DNA of 6,993 nucleotides from a bacterium (GCA_030632465.1 DAOVUR010000100.1:1-6993); one strand, 5' to 3'; shown: positions 1-5,055, counted from the first letter of the stretch. Notes: generated from the letters alone by a model not told the origin. Translations and numbers: made by a program.

Positions 1-211
1 GAATCGCCATCACAGCATCCCACACAACTGGTAACTGTTTCTTACTAATAATTTTTCGCCTTGCAAGTGACGAGAGAGCGTTACCGATTTCAAATGGCAA
101 AACTGCTGGTGAAACAAGGTCGCACCCATCAGTAACCCCAATAATCCACGAGCGTTCAGGCTCTTTAAGCCCAACCGCTAAAAATGTATTTGTATCTGCC
201 ACAATCTTCAT
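1..211 (-). CDS. PIN-domain protein (VapC-like ribonuclease family), 5' part only
   Basis: Seventy N-terminal residues are visible; the gene continues past the left edge. The protein opens MKIVADTNTFLAV, the hydrophobic strand ending in the first invariant acidic residue of PIN nucleases (D6). The second conserved acidic residue is E41 in PFEIGNALSSLARR, the helix typical of VapC-like PIN domains. The remaining catalytic acids would lie off the window. PIN proteins are Mg-dependent ribonucleases; most small bacterial ones are toxins paired with a VapB-type antitoxin encoded just upstream. No antitoxin ORF is present upstream of the ATG here: the spacer is repeats, and a promoter lies almost against the start codon. 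The gene therefore looks solitary, or has its partner downstream. No Shine-Dalgarno sequence fits the 7-nt leader. Family assignment is fairly secure; the toxin role is inference. Confidence 0.8.
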   Translation of the reverse strand, partial: MKIVADTNTFLAVGLKEPERSWIIGVTDGCDLVSPAVLPFEIGNALSSLARRKIISKKQLPVVWDAVMAI

Positions 212-218
212 AAATACA

Positions 219-246
219 ATTGTACATATTAATACTTAATTGTCAA
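219..246 (-). promoter_or_regulatory. Sigma-70-type promoter for the PIN gene, with palindrome over the -10
   Basis: On the minus strand TTGACA (246-241) is a perfect -35 box. A 16-nt spacer separates it from TACAAT (224-219), a 5/6 match to the -10 consensus. Only 7 nt separate the -10 from the ATG at 211, so transcription would begin at or next to the start codon, giving a leaderless message. The 10-bp palindrome TACAATTGTA (215-224) covers the -10 and could be an operator; that is inference. Confidence 0.7.
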
Positions 247-277
247 TCAAAAATAGGCTACAGTCCGCGTGCGTGAC

Positions 278-326
278 CGGAGAGCGGAGGACGGAAGGCG
301 GAGATCAGAGGACTGAGGTCCGAGGA
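278..326. repeat. Purine-rich heptamer array, seven units
   Basis: Read on the plus strand, seven consecutive 7-bp units begin at 278, 285, 292, 299, 306, 313 and 320. Each starts with C and is followed by mostly purines. Typical units are CGGAGAG, CGGAGGA, CAGAGGA and CCGAGGA. The strand is almost entirely purine apart from the C every seven bases. There is no convincing ORF. This is an imperfect short tandem repeat resembling the heptameric STRR class known from some bacteria, notably heterocystous cyanobacteria. Confidence 0.75.
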
Positions 327-335
327 CATATTTCA

Positions 336-382
336 CCCTTTACCCTTTTAGCTTAACCCTTTATTTCACCCTTTTCCCTTCA
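336..382. repeat. CCCTTTN heptamer array
   Basis: Units CCCTTTA (336-342), CCCTTTT (343-349), a degenerate unit (350-356) and CCCTTTA (357-363) are in strict 7-bp register. After a 5-nt break come CCCTTTT (369-375) and CCCTTCA (376-382). The 13-mer CCCTTTACCCTTT at 336-348 recurs exactly at 5056-5068 inside the secretin operon. Confidence 0.7.
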
Positions 383-437
383 AGATGCCTGCATAGCTCG
401 AAGAGCGCAGCATGGGCCGCAATGTCTTCCTTTTCTA

Positions 438-467
438 TGTGTTCCTTGTGTTCTATGTGGTGAATCA
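438..467. repeat. Dispersed repeat module Y, copy 1
   Basis: This 30-bp segment begins TGTGTTCCTTGTGTTC and ends GTGGTGAATCA. It matches 3288-3317 at 29 of 30 positions, in the same orientation. Internally it has a 9-bp periodicity (TGTGTTCNN twice, then TGTGGTGAA). Here it is followed by module X (465-488), whereas at the other locus module X precedes it. Confidence 0.75.
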
Positions 468-488
468 TTCCTTCATAGCGCACCGTTT
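465..488. repeat. Dispersed repeat module X, copy 1
   Basis: This 24-bp segment contains AGCGCACCGTTT (477-488), which is exact at 3276-3287. Over the full 24 bp it matches 3264-3287 with four mismatches. It overlaps the end of module Y by 3 bp and stops 15 bp short of the histidine kinase stop codon. Confidence 0.6.
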
Positions 489-503
489 CGTAGTAATCCT
501 TCC

Positions 504-2195
504 TTACGAACGCAGGACAGGAAGATGGATAGAAAATGTACTTCCTTCATTAAGCTTACTAACAACCGTAATTTTACCACCATGCGCTTTTACAATATGC
601 TTACATAGTGACAAGCCCAGCCCGACACCAGACACATTATGATCAACAGCACGCGGACTGCGATAGAAACGTTCAAATATTTTCTTATGACTTCTCTTTT
701 CGATCCCAATACCATAATCAAGTATATCTATTATCAGCCATTCTTTCTTAAAACAGATAATCCTCTTGCTACATAATCTGACCTGCAGATCAATCTTGGT
801 CTGTCGCGCCTGCTCTGTAACCGTACTACTATATTTTACTGCATTATCCAACAAGTTGAGTATAACTTGTGTGATGGCCGCCAAATCAAGTTGCGCAAGT
901 GGTAAATCTTTCTCGATATTAACACCTATTCTAACAGTGCTAGTATCAGTTAGTTTGAAGTCATGTTCGTAAATTAAGTCCGTCGACTTACTACCACCAT
1001 CGCTATAACTATGTGGCTTGCCGGACATACATAGTCTATCCCCCATAATATCTACGGCTTCATTTATTAGTGATGAAACATCTACTGGCTCCAACTTGAA
1101 CACTAGAGCACCTTGCCCATAACGAACAAAGAATAAAACCCGCTCCACTAATTGACTCAACCGCTCACTCTCTCTGAATATTGTCTCTAGAAATTTCTGC
1201 TGCTTTTTACTATCCGTAATTTTCCCGCCCAAGAGCGTCTCGGTGAGCATTTGCATTGATGCCAATGGCGTTCTTAGGTCATGCGATATACCAGCAACAT
1301 AAGTACTGCGGACGCGCGCTTTTTTAATCTCTAAGACTGCCGAGCGCCATACTATAATAACACCTGCAGTAATGCCAAACACCAGCAGCAAGATCACCCA
1401 ACCATAAACACTGCGACGAGAAGTAGCAATCTTTCGTAACCTAGCTTCATCCCTAATCTTCGCCTTTATCACAATATTCTCAAATGGTGCCTGCAACTTC
1501 ACATACGCAATCACAGTTTCATACGGCGGCTTATCCTCCTTACCAAATGGATCTTCAATAGTAATATGTTGAGCACCAACTATATTCACCTGTTTATCAG
1601 GCATGATCAGCAAATCATCACCTTCCGCATAAATAATCAGTTCATCTGCTGATTTCTTTAAGGCCGCTTGCAATATATCAAAAAGCTCATCTGCCACAAC
1701 CTCATAGCCAGCATATACCCCCTGCATACTTACTAGCCCAAAACAGTATGAACTATCATCAATATTGAAATATAACGACTCAGCAGGAGATGGAGCAGTT
1801 GCTATTCTATCCCGTAACGTTAACAATACCCGTTCCTGTTCAACAGAACGCTTAGCACCTAATGGGTAAAGAAAATCCCATGGATTCATAAAAACATATA
1901 CTTCTTTAACTAACTTACTGGATAGTTCCAGTTCCTTAGCAGCCTTAGATATTTGGCGTGAATCAGAACCTCTTGCGTGAACAGCTTTTATGGTTGATAT
2001 AATCTCTTCTAGTTCGCCCTGCAGCGCAACATCAGCACGGTCTTTAACATTACATGCTGCAGTATATGCCTGCGCCTGTAGTCGTTTCTGTAAAATTGTA
2101 TCCCAATCATACAAAGCTCTGGCGGCCATTACACTAAGAAATATAGCAGGAACAACAATCAATAGTAGTAAGATTATAAATAGCTTCGGCTTCAT
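504..2195 (-). CDS. Membrane sensor histidine kinase
   Basis: A complete 563-residue two-component sensor kinase. Residues 5-25 form a first membrane segment, about 26-263 an extracytoplasmic sensor region, and 264-284 a second membrane segment. The HisKA helix follows, with phospho-acceptor H305 in AGISHDLRTP. The HATPase domain has an N box (LNLLDNAVKYS; N447, N451), a G1 box (DYGIGI; D493), an F box (KIFERFYR, 505-512) and a G2 box (GVGLGLS, 523-529). All catalytic motifs are intact. Loops at about 388-418 and 455-487 are longer than usual. I do not recognise the sensor region; its size would fit a Cache-like fold, so the ligand is unknown. A TTG codon 45 nt upstream is in frame, but I chose ATG 2195 because it puts the hydrophobic segment at the N terminus and a promoter overlaps the longer version. 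No response regulator gene is in view, so its partner is elsewhere. Confidence 0.93.
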   Translation of the reverse strand: MKPKLFIILLLLIVVPAIFLSVMAARALYDWDTILQKRLQAQAYTAACNVKDRADVALQGELEEIISTIKAVHARGSDSRQISKAAKELELSSKLVKEVYVFMNPWDFLYPLGAKRSVEQERVLLTLRDRIATAPSPAESLYFNIDDSSYCFGLVSMQGVYAGYEVVADELFDILQAALKKSADELIIYAEGDDLLIMPDKQVNIVGAQHITIEDPFGKEDKPPYETVIAYVKLQAPFENIVIKAKIRDEARLRKIATSRRSVYGWVILLLVFGITAGVIIVWRSAVLEIKKARVRSTYVAGISHDLRTPLASMQMLTETLLGGKITDSKKQQKFLETIFRESERLSQLVERVLFFVRYGQGALVFKLEPVDVSSLINEAVDIMGDRLCMSGKPHSYSDGGSKSTDLIYEHDFKLTDTSTVRIGVNIEKDLPLAQLDLAAITQVILNLLDNAVKYSSTVTEQARQTKIDLQVRLCSKRIICFKKEWLIIDILDYGIGIEKRSHKKIFERFYRSPRAVDHNVSGVGLGLSLCKHIVKAHGGKITVVSKLNEGSTFSIHLPVLRS

Positions 2196-2204
2196 AGTAG
2201 GTTT

Positions 2205-2233
2205 AATATAGCAAAAGAAAGGCACCCCATCAA
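2205..2233 (-). promoter_or_regulatory. Promoter of the histidine kinase gene
   Basis: On the minus strand TTGATG (2233-2228, 4/6 match) is followed by exactly 17 nt and TATATT (2210-2205, 5/6 match). Nine nt separate the -10 from the ATG at 2195, so the message would have a leader of only a few bases. That agrees with the absence of any Shine-Dalgarno sequence before that ATG. This placement argues against the upstream TTG start. Confidence 0.6.
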
Positions 2234-2252
2234 CATCCAACAGGAATAAACG

Positions 2253-2280
2253 ATGAAGGATGAACTATGAACCATGAACG
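2253..2280 (+). repeat. ATGAACN heptamer array 1, four units
   Basis: Four perfect-register 7-bp units start at 2253 (ATGAAGG), 2260 (ATGAACT), 2267 (ATGAACC) and 2274 (ATGAACG). The array sits 3 bp before hairpin element A. The same unit occurs at 2408-2435 in the same orientation and at 2566-2600 inverted. Confidence 0.85.
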
Positions 2281-2283
2281 ACC

Positions 2284-2393
2284 GTGCGCTATCTGGCGGG
2301 AAGGTCTTCAACTGTCTCATACTATCTACAGTATGGTTCAGCATAGTACACTGTAGGGCTGAAATGGTGGAGTGGAGCGAGACCTTCCAGCCG
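2284..2393. repeat. Hairpin element, copy A (110 bp)
   Basis: Copy A shares its first 29 bp (2284-2312) exactly with copy B (2448-2476), and its last 68 bp (2326-2393) with 2487-2554 at 63 of 68 positions. Only a 13-bp central-left segment (2313-2325) differs. The ends are inverted: GGCGGGAAGGTCT near the left pairs at 12 of 13 positions with AGACCTTCCAGCC at 2380-2392. An inner stem CTACAGT/ACTGTAG surrounds a loop of about 17 nt. The diverged segment weakens the mid-stem compared with copy B. No ORF of interest lies inside. It could be a MITE-like or REP-like element, or a structured RNA. Confidence 0.8.
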
Positions 2394-2407
2394 TGTAAGC
2401 AGGAAAA

Positions 2408-2435
2408 ATGAACGATGAACGTCCAACTATGAACG
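2408..2435 (+). repeat. ATGAACN heptamer array 2, four units
   Basis: Units ATGAACG (2408-2414), ATGAACG (2415-2421), a degenerate unit TCCAACT (2422-2428) and ATGAACG (2429-2435) keep 7-bp register. The array separates hairpin elements A and B and has the same orientation as array 1. Confidence 0.8.
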
Positions 2436-2447
2436 CTCAAGGTTTCT

Positions 2448-2554
2448 GTGCGCTATCTGGCGGGAAGGTCTTCAACCGTTCCCGCCCTACAGTATGATTC
2501 AGCATAGTAAACTGTAGGGCTGAAATGGTTGAGTAGAACGAGACCTTCCAGCCG
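2448..2554. repeat. Hairpin element, copy B (107 bp)
   Basis: This is the better-paired copy. The outer stem is 2459-2471 with 2541-2553 (12 of 13 pairs), the middle stem TCAACC 2472-2477 with GGTTGA 2527-2532 (6 of 6), and the inner stem GCCCTACAGT 2484-2493 with ACTGTAGGGC 2511-2520 (10 of 10). The apical loop is 17 nt and can close further through TATG/CATA. The main asymmetry is an 8-nt bulge on the right arm (2533-2540). Such a long multi-block stem is far beyond chance and would fold in either transcript. Confidence 0.85.
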
Positions 2555-2565
2555 GGTTAGAGGGA

Positions 2566-2600
2566 ACTTCATCACTCATCGTTCATAATTCATCGTTCAT
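2566..2600 (-). repeat. ATGAACN heptamer array 3, inverted, five units
   Basis: Read on the minus strand from 2600, five consecutive heptamers run ATGAACG, ATGAATT, ATGAACG, ATGAGTG and ATGAAGT. Array 3 is inverted relative to arrays 1 and 2. The region 2253-2600 is thus bounded by inverted copies of the same heptamer, like terminal inverted repeats. Confidence 0.8.
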
Positions 2601-2607
2601 TTGATGA

Positions 2608-2636
2608 TTGGCTGTCCGATATTGAAATGATATAGT
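2608..2636 (+). promoter_or_regulatory. Promoter of the rhodanese gene
   Basis: TTGGCT (2608-2613, 4/6 to the -35 consensus) is followed by 17 nt and TATAGT (2631-2636, 5/6 to the -10 consensus). Transcription would start near 2643, leaving a leader of about 27 nt that contains the Shine-Dalgarno sequence AGAAGGA (2655-2661), 8 nt before the ATG. Inference from motif matching only. Confidence 0.55.
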
Positions 2637-2669
2637 CTCGCTCAATTAACCAATAGAAGGATAACGAAT

Positions 2670-3038
2670 ATGAATAGCAAATTTATACTGATAGTTGGCG
2701 TCGCCATTATAGCTGGTATCATAATAGTGATAAAAAACCTCAAGGCGGTGAAGGCTGATGATTTAACTGATATTCTCTCTGAAAAAAAATATAAACTGAT
2801 AGATGTACGAACCACGCAAGAGTTCAGTAATGGACATGTAAAGAATGCAAAGAATATTCCACTGAATATATTATCACAACGTATAGAGAAGTTTGCTCCT
2901 AACAAGGAGACAACTATACTTCTTTACTGCCGTAGCGGCGCTAGGTCAGGACATGCCAAGAAAACTCTGGAAACAGTAGGATATAAGAATGTACTTAATC
3001 TAGGCTCACTTCATCATGCCACGGAACTAATGAAGTAA
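2670..3038 (+). CDS. Membrane-anchored single-domain rhodanese
   Basis: A 122-residue protein with an N-terminal hydrophobic segment (residues 5-21) and one rhodanese domain (about 25-120). Visible landmarks are LIDVRTTQEFSNGHVKNAKNIP (43-64, split here as LIDVRTTQEF and SNGHVKNAKNIP) and the active-site loop C87-RSGARS (87-93), whose cysteine carries the persulfide in sulfur transfer. Its size is that of GlpE/PspE-type single-domain enzymes plus an anchor. Lysines follow the hydrophobic segment, which would favour a cytoplasmic domain, but K4 also precedes it and topology is uncertain; a cleaved signal peptide is possible. The start is fixed by AGAAGGA at 8 nt spacing. It is transcribed alone, divergent from the kinase and convergent with the lipoprotein gene. 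The sulfur acceptor is unknown. Confidence 0.92.
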   Translation: MNSKFILIVGVAIIAGIIIVIKNLKAVKADDLTDILSEKKYKLIDVRTTQEFSNGHVKNAKNIPLNILSQRIEKFAPNKETTILLYCRSGARSGHAKKTLETVGYKNVLNLGSLHHATELMK

Positions 3039-3070
3039 GATAAAAAATTAACACTCAACCTAACAGCAGA

Positions 3071-3095
3071 GGTCCCTGAGCGGAGCCGAAGGGAC
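3071..3095. repeat. Inverted-repeat arm, left
   Basis: A 25-bp segment, GGTCCCTGAGCGGAGCC at its left, whose reverse complement recurs at 3191-3215 with 23 of 25 positions matching. It is also a small hairpin by itself: GTCCCT (3072-3077) can pair with AGGGAC (3090-3095). No T-run follows, so it is not a canonical rho-independent terminator for the rhodanese gene. Confidence 0.7.
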
Positions 3096-3130
3096 GTACA
3101 CGCATCTCTCAACCCCCAACAGCAAAGTAA

Positions 3131-3150
3131 AACAGGCCTCCGAGCCTGTT
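3131..3150 (-). terminator. Candidate rho-independent terminator for the secretin operon
   Basis: AACAGGC (3131-3137) pairs with GCCTGTT (3144-3150) around a 6-nt loop, a GC-rich 7-bp stem. Read on the minus strand the stem is followed directly by TTTTACTTT, a moderate U-tract. It lies about 170 bp after the lipoprotein stop codon. On the plus strand no T-run follows immediately, so it fits the leftward operon better than the rhodanese gene. Confidence 0.5.
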
Positions 3151-3167
3151 ATAGCAACATTTTAAAT

Positions 3168-3188
3168 CAACAGCCAACAGCCAATCAA
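3168..3188. repeat. CAACAGC heptamer mini-array
   Basis: CAACAGC (3168-3174), CAACAGC (3175-3181) and a degenerate CAATCAA (3182-3188) are in 7-bp register. Related segments nearby are CTCAACC followed by TAACAGC (3054-3067) and CAACCCC followed by CAACAGC (3110-3123), also heptamer-spaced. It lies between the two arms of the 25-bp inverted repeat. Confidence 0.55.
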
Positions 3189-3190
3189 CC

Positions 3191-3215
3191 GGCCCTTTGG
3201 CTCCGCTCAGGGACC
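3191..3215. repeat. Inverted-repeat arm, right
   Basis: This segment contains GGCTCCGCTCAGGGACC (3199-3215) and is the reverse complement of 3071-3095 with two mismatches. The two arms flank 95 bp containing the terminator hairpin and the CAACAGC repeats. Confidence 0.7.
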
Positions 3216-3263
3216 TAATTAAATAATAAAGCGACAACTTTAAATCAGGACTTGACCTAATCG

Positions 3264-3287
3264 TAATCCCTTTACAGCGCACCGTTT
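3264..3287. repeat. Dispersed repeat module X, copy 2
   Basis: Matches 465-488 at 20 of 24 positions, with the last 12 bp AGCGCACCGTTT identical. Here module X directly precedes module Y, the reverse of the order at copy 1. Confidence 0.6.
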
Positions 3288-3317
3288 TGTGTTCCTTGTG
3301 TTCTCTGTGGTGAATCA
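3288..3317. repeat. Dispersed repeat module Y, copy 2
   Basis: Matches 438-467 at 29 of 30 positions. It ends 4 bp from the lipoprotein stop codon, so it lies in the operon's 3' untranslated region. Copy 1 likewise lies just downstream of the kinase stop, in the same orientation relative to transcription. Confidence 0.75.
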
Positions 3318-3321
3318 GCTT

Positions 3322-3711
3322 TTACTCCTGAGTAACAGTAGCAAGCCCTTTTGCACCATACTGATCTTCTACGGTAATCACATTAACACCACTACCACCG
3401 CTACTAACATAAACAGCTTGGTTGCCCGCAGTAGTCGTAATATGTCCTAACGAGGGATGACTAACTGACCATGTGAAAGGAACAGAAAGCTCGCCTGCCC
3501 CACCAGTAATAACCGTCTGCCCATTAGTATCAGTACTAGTACCAGCAACTGTAAATGTAACGCTCTGCACACCATTACTATCACCCAAAGTAACCGATGA
3601 TGGCGAAACCGCAAGCCCAGCACCACCGTCAATAGTTTCGCAACCAACAAAACTGATAAGTGAAACAACTCCCAACATCATGCAACATGCTATCATTACT
3701 ATTTTTTTCAT
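3322..3711 (-). CDS. Small outer-membrane lipoprotein with one Ig-like domain
   Basis: A 129-residue protein with a lipoprotein signal peptide: basic MKK, a hydrophobic core, then FVGC with C24 as the lipidation site. F at -3 is slightly atypical for a lipobox. Residue +2 is E rather than D, which in the enterobacterial sorting rule favours the outer membrane. The mature part (about 34-128) reads as one bacterial Ig-like beta-sandwich: VSPSSVTL, VQSVTFTV, VPFTWSVSHPSLGHI, QAVYVS, GVNVITVEDQYGAKG. The start is supported by AAGGA (3723-3719), 7 nt from ATG. It is the last gene of the secretin operon, 36 nt after the TPR gene. Function is unknown; operon position makes a pilotin-like or cell-surface accessory role possible, but no pilotin family is recognised. 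Confidence 0.85.
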   Translation of the reverse strand: MKKIVMIACCMMLGVVSLISFVGCETIDGGAGLAVSPSSVTLGDSNGVQSVTFTVAGTSTDTNGQTVITGGAGELSVPFTWSVSHPSLGHITTTAGNQAVYVSSGGSGVNVITVEDQYGAKGLATVTQE

Positions 3712-3747
3712 ATCTATATCCTTATTCTAAATAAAGTTTACCAGCCA

Positions 3748-5043
3748 CTATCGCATTTCAAGCTTCATAATCCATTGTCGTACTTCATCTTGGTCAGCTG
3801 AACTCGGACTAAGTCGCAAATAACGTTTATAATGTATTAGAGCACGATCCTTATTGCTTAACTCGTCATCATACAAAATAGCTAAGTTATAATGTGAAGA
3901 TGCATCCATAGGGTCGATACGAAGCGCCTGCAAATATTCTTCTTCAGCAAGGTTGACCTTTCCTTCTTTAGCATAAACCACCGCCATATTGTAATGCATA
4001 TCCCTTTTTTGATCATCACTAACAATACGGACTTCATCTCTGGCCTGATCCAGCATCGCCGCTATTCGCTCCGCTTTAATTAGGCGATGTTCACGAAGCT
4101 GCAACTCTTCCTTTACACTTTCCAGCTCCTGCTCTCTTGCCGCAATGACCACTTCGTCACCGCCAACTTTCTTGCGCAGTAACGCTAATTCTTCTTCCAT
4201 CGCAGGTAACTTAACCAACAGCTTATCTATAAGATCTTTCTGCTCTTGACTCCCACTCTTAGATGCCTTTAGCATATCCTCTAATTCGTCTATCTCGTCG
4301 TTCGCTTTTGCGACTTTGCCATCTTCTTTATTCCTAATCTTGTTACGTTCTTTTAAGACAGATCCATACTCTTTCTCCAACCTAGATAACTCTATCTTTA
4401 GTTGAGAATTGTCTTCTCTCATCTTGTTAAATAGATCGGAACCTGCAGTAACTGATGTCGATGAGCCGGTAACCACTAACTGCTGTTGTATGCGCAGTTC
4501 TTTCAACTCTTTTTCCATATTGCGCATTTTACTGCTAAGAGCTTCTTTGGCTTTTTCCGCTTGGGTCAACTCTTCGGCCAAAGCTTTACTACGGTCAGAT
4601 GTGTTTGCTAAACTACTTTTTTCTTTTTCAATATTATTAATTGTAGCTGCTAATGATGCTATTCTGGATTCTAACGCACTACGTTCCTTAGCTAAACCAC
4701 TTGCCTTTTTTTCAGCATTTCTAGCTAGACGTTCTTTTTCAGCTACTCGCTGCCGTAACTTTAAGTTTTCCACAACAAGATCATTATATGCAGATGCATC
4801 TATAGCATCAGCTGTTTTGGTTGCTGCACCACTAGGTTTAGTATTTTTCTTGGTAGAGGCTGAATCTGCTTCACCACCACTCCACTGCCAATCGAACTCT
4901 TCTTCATTGTCAACAAGCGCAGAGTCGTTCACCACAAGGTCAACATCTTCTGCAATAACATTACAAACAAGGAGAAACAAAACAAGATACGAGAAGCCCC
5001 ATGTCAGTATCGAAACACAATTTTTCTGATTTAATCGATTCAT
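3748..5043 (-). CDS. Exported coiled-coil protein with C-terminal TPR repeats
   Basis: A 431-residue protein. Residues 1-31 form a probable signal peptide or N-terminal anchor (hydrophobic 17-30, possible cleavage after VIA). An acidic, low-complexity linker follows (about 32-85), then long charged heptad-rich coiled coils (about 86-190 and 204-340), interrupted by a Ser/Thr/Gly-rich break (191-201). Two TPR units end the protein: 348-381 (HYNMAVVYAKEGKVNLAEEE...LRIDP) and 382-414 (HYNLAILYDDELSNKDRA...LRLSP). It begins 30 nt after the secretin stop. The AAGGG nearest its start comes from a CCCTTTN heptamer repeat and sits 12 nt from ATG, so initiation may be weak or coupled to the secretin gene. 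TPR lipoproteins such as PilF/PilW and Tgl assemble pilus secretins in other bacteria; by analogy this may be a secretin partner, but the architecture is different and the role is inference. Confidence 0.85.
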   Translation of the reverse strand: MNRLNQKNCVSILTWGFSYLVLFLLVCNVIAEDVDLVVNDSALVDNEEEFDWQWSGGEADSASTKKNTKPSGAATKTADAIDASAYNDLVVENLKLRQRVAEKERLARNAEKKASGLAKERSALESRIASLAATINNIEKEKSSLANTSDRSKALAEELTQAEKAKEALSSKMRNMEKELKELRIQQQLVVTGSSTSVTAGSDLFNKMREDNSQLKIELSRLEKEYGSVLKERNKIRNKEDGKVAKANDEIDELEDMLKASKSGSQEQKDLIDKLLVKLPAMEEELALLRKKVGGDEVVIAAREQELESVKEELQLREHRLIKAERIAAMLDQARDEVRIVSDDQKRDMHYNMAVVYAKEGKVNLAEEEYLQALRIDPMDASSHYNLAILYDDELSNKDRALIHYKRYLRLSPSSADQDEVRQWIMKLEMR

Positions 5044-5055
5044 TACTATATGCCG

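Larger units (their letters stand above)
2196..2669. other. 474-bp divergent intergenic region between kinase and rhodanese
   Basis: There is no credible protein-coding gene here. The region holds the kinase promoter (minus strand) at its left end and the rhodanese promoter and ribosome binding site (plus strand) at its right end. Between them is the composite of two hairpin elements and three heptamer arrays. An 82-codon open frame on the minus strand (2192-2440) crosses hairpin A and two heptamer arrays and looks accidental. Confidence 0.7.

Noticed and set aside
361..483. Minus-strand short ORF of 35 codons from ATG 468 (40 from GTG 483), beginning MIHHIEHKEHIEKED
   Set aside because: The first half is a translation of repeat module Y, which also lies untranslated at 3288-3317, and the last codons are the CCCTTTN heptamer array. 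There is no Shine-Dalgarno sequence. The middle (DIAAHAALFELCRHLE) looks protein-like, so a tiny real gene cannot be fully excluded.
412..642. 76-codon plus-strand open frame
   Set aside because: It begins in the repeat module and runs antisense into the kinase catalytic domain. There is no family resemblance or start signal.
504..2240. Longer kinase start at TTG 2240, adding 15 residues
   Set aside because: The extension precedes the membrane segment with no Shine-Dalgarno sequence and overlaps a good promoter (2205-2233). ATG 2195 gives a standard N-terminal membrane helix.
2192..2440. 82-codon minus-strand open frame across the divergent spacer
   Set aside because: It runs through two heptamer arrays and hairpin A, overlaps the kinase promoter and start, and has low-complexity composition. 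This is a repeat artefact.
2253..2600. CRISPR-like reading of the repeated units between kinase and rhodanese
   Set aside because: There are only two long copies, the interval is occupied by heptamers rather than unique spacers, and the repeats are far longer than CRISPR repeats. No cas gene is present.
3071..3095. GTCCCT/AGGGAC hairpin as terminator of the rhodanese gene
   Set aside because: The 6-bp stem has a 12-nt loop and is not followed by a T-run. It is better treated as an arm of the inverted repeat.
4409..5029. 206-codon plus-strand open frame opposite the coiled-coil gene
   Set aside because: Long antisense frames are expected opposite Glu/Lys/Ala-rich coiled-coil genes. Its translation is Ser/Leu-rich with no domain pattern.
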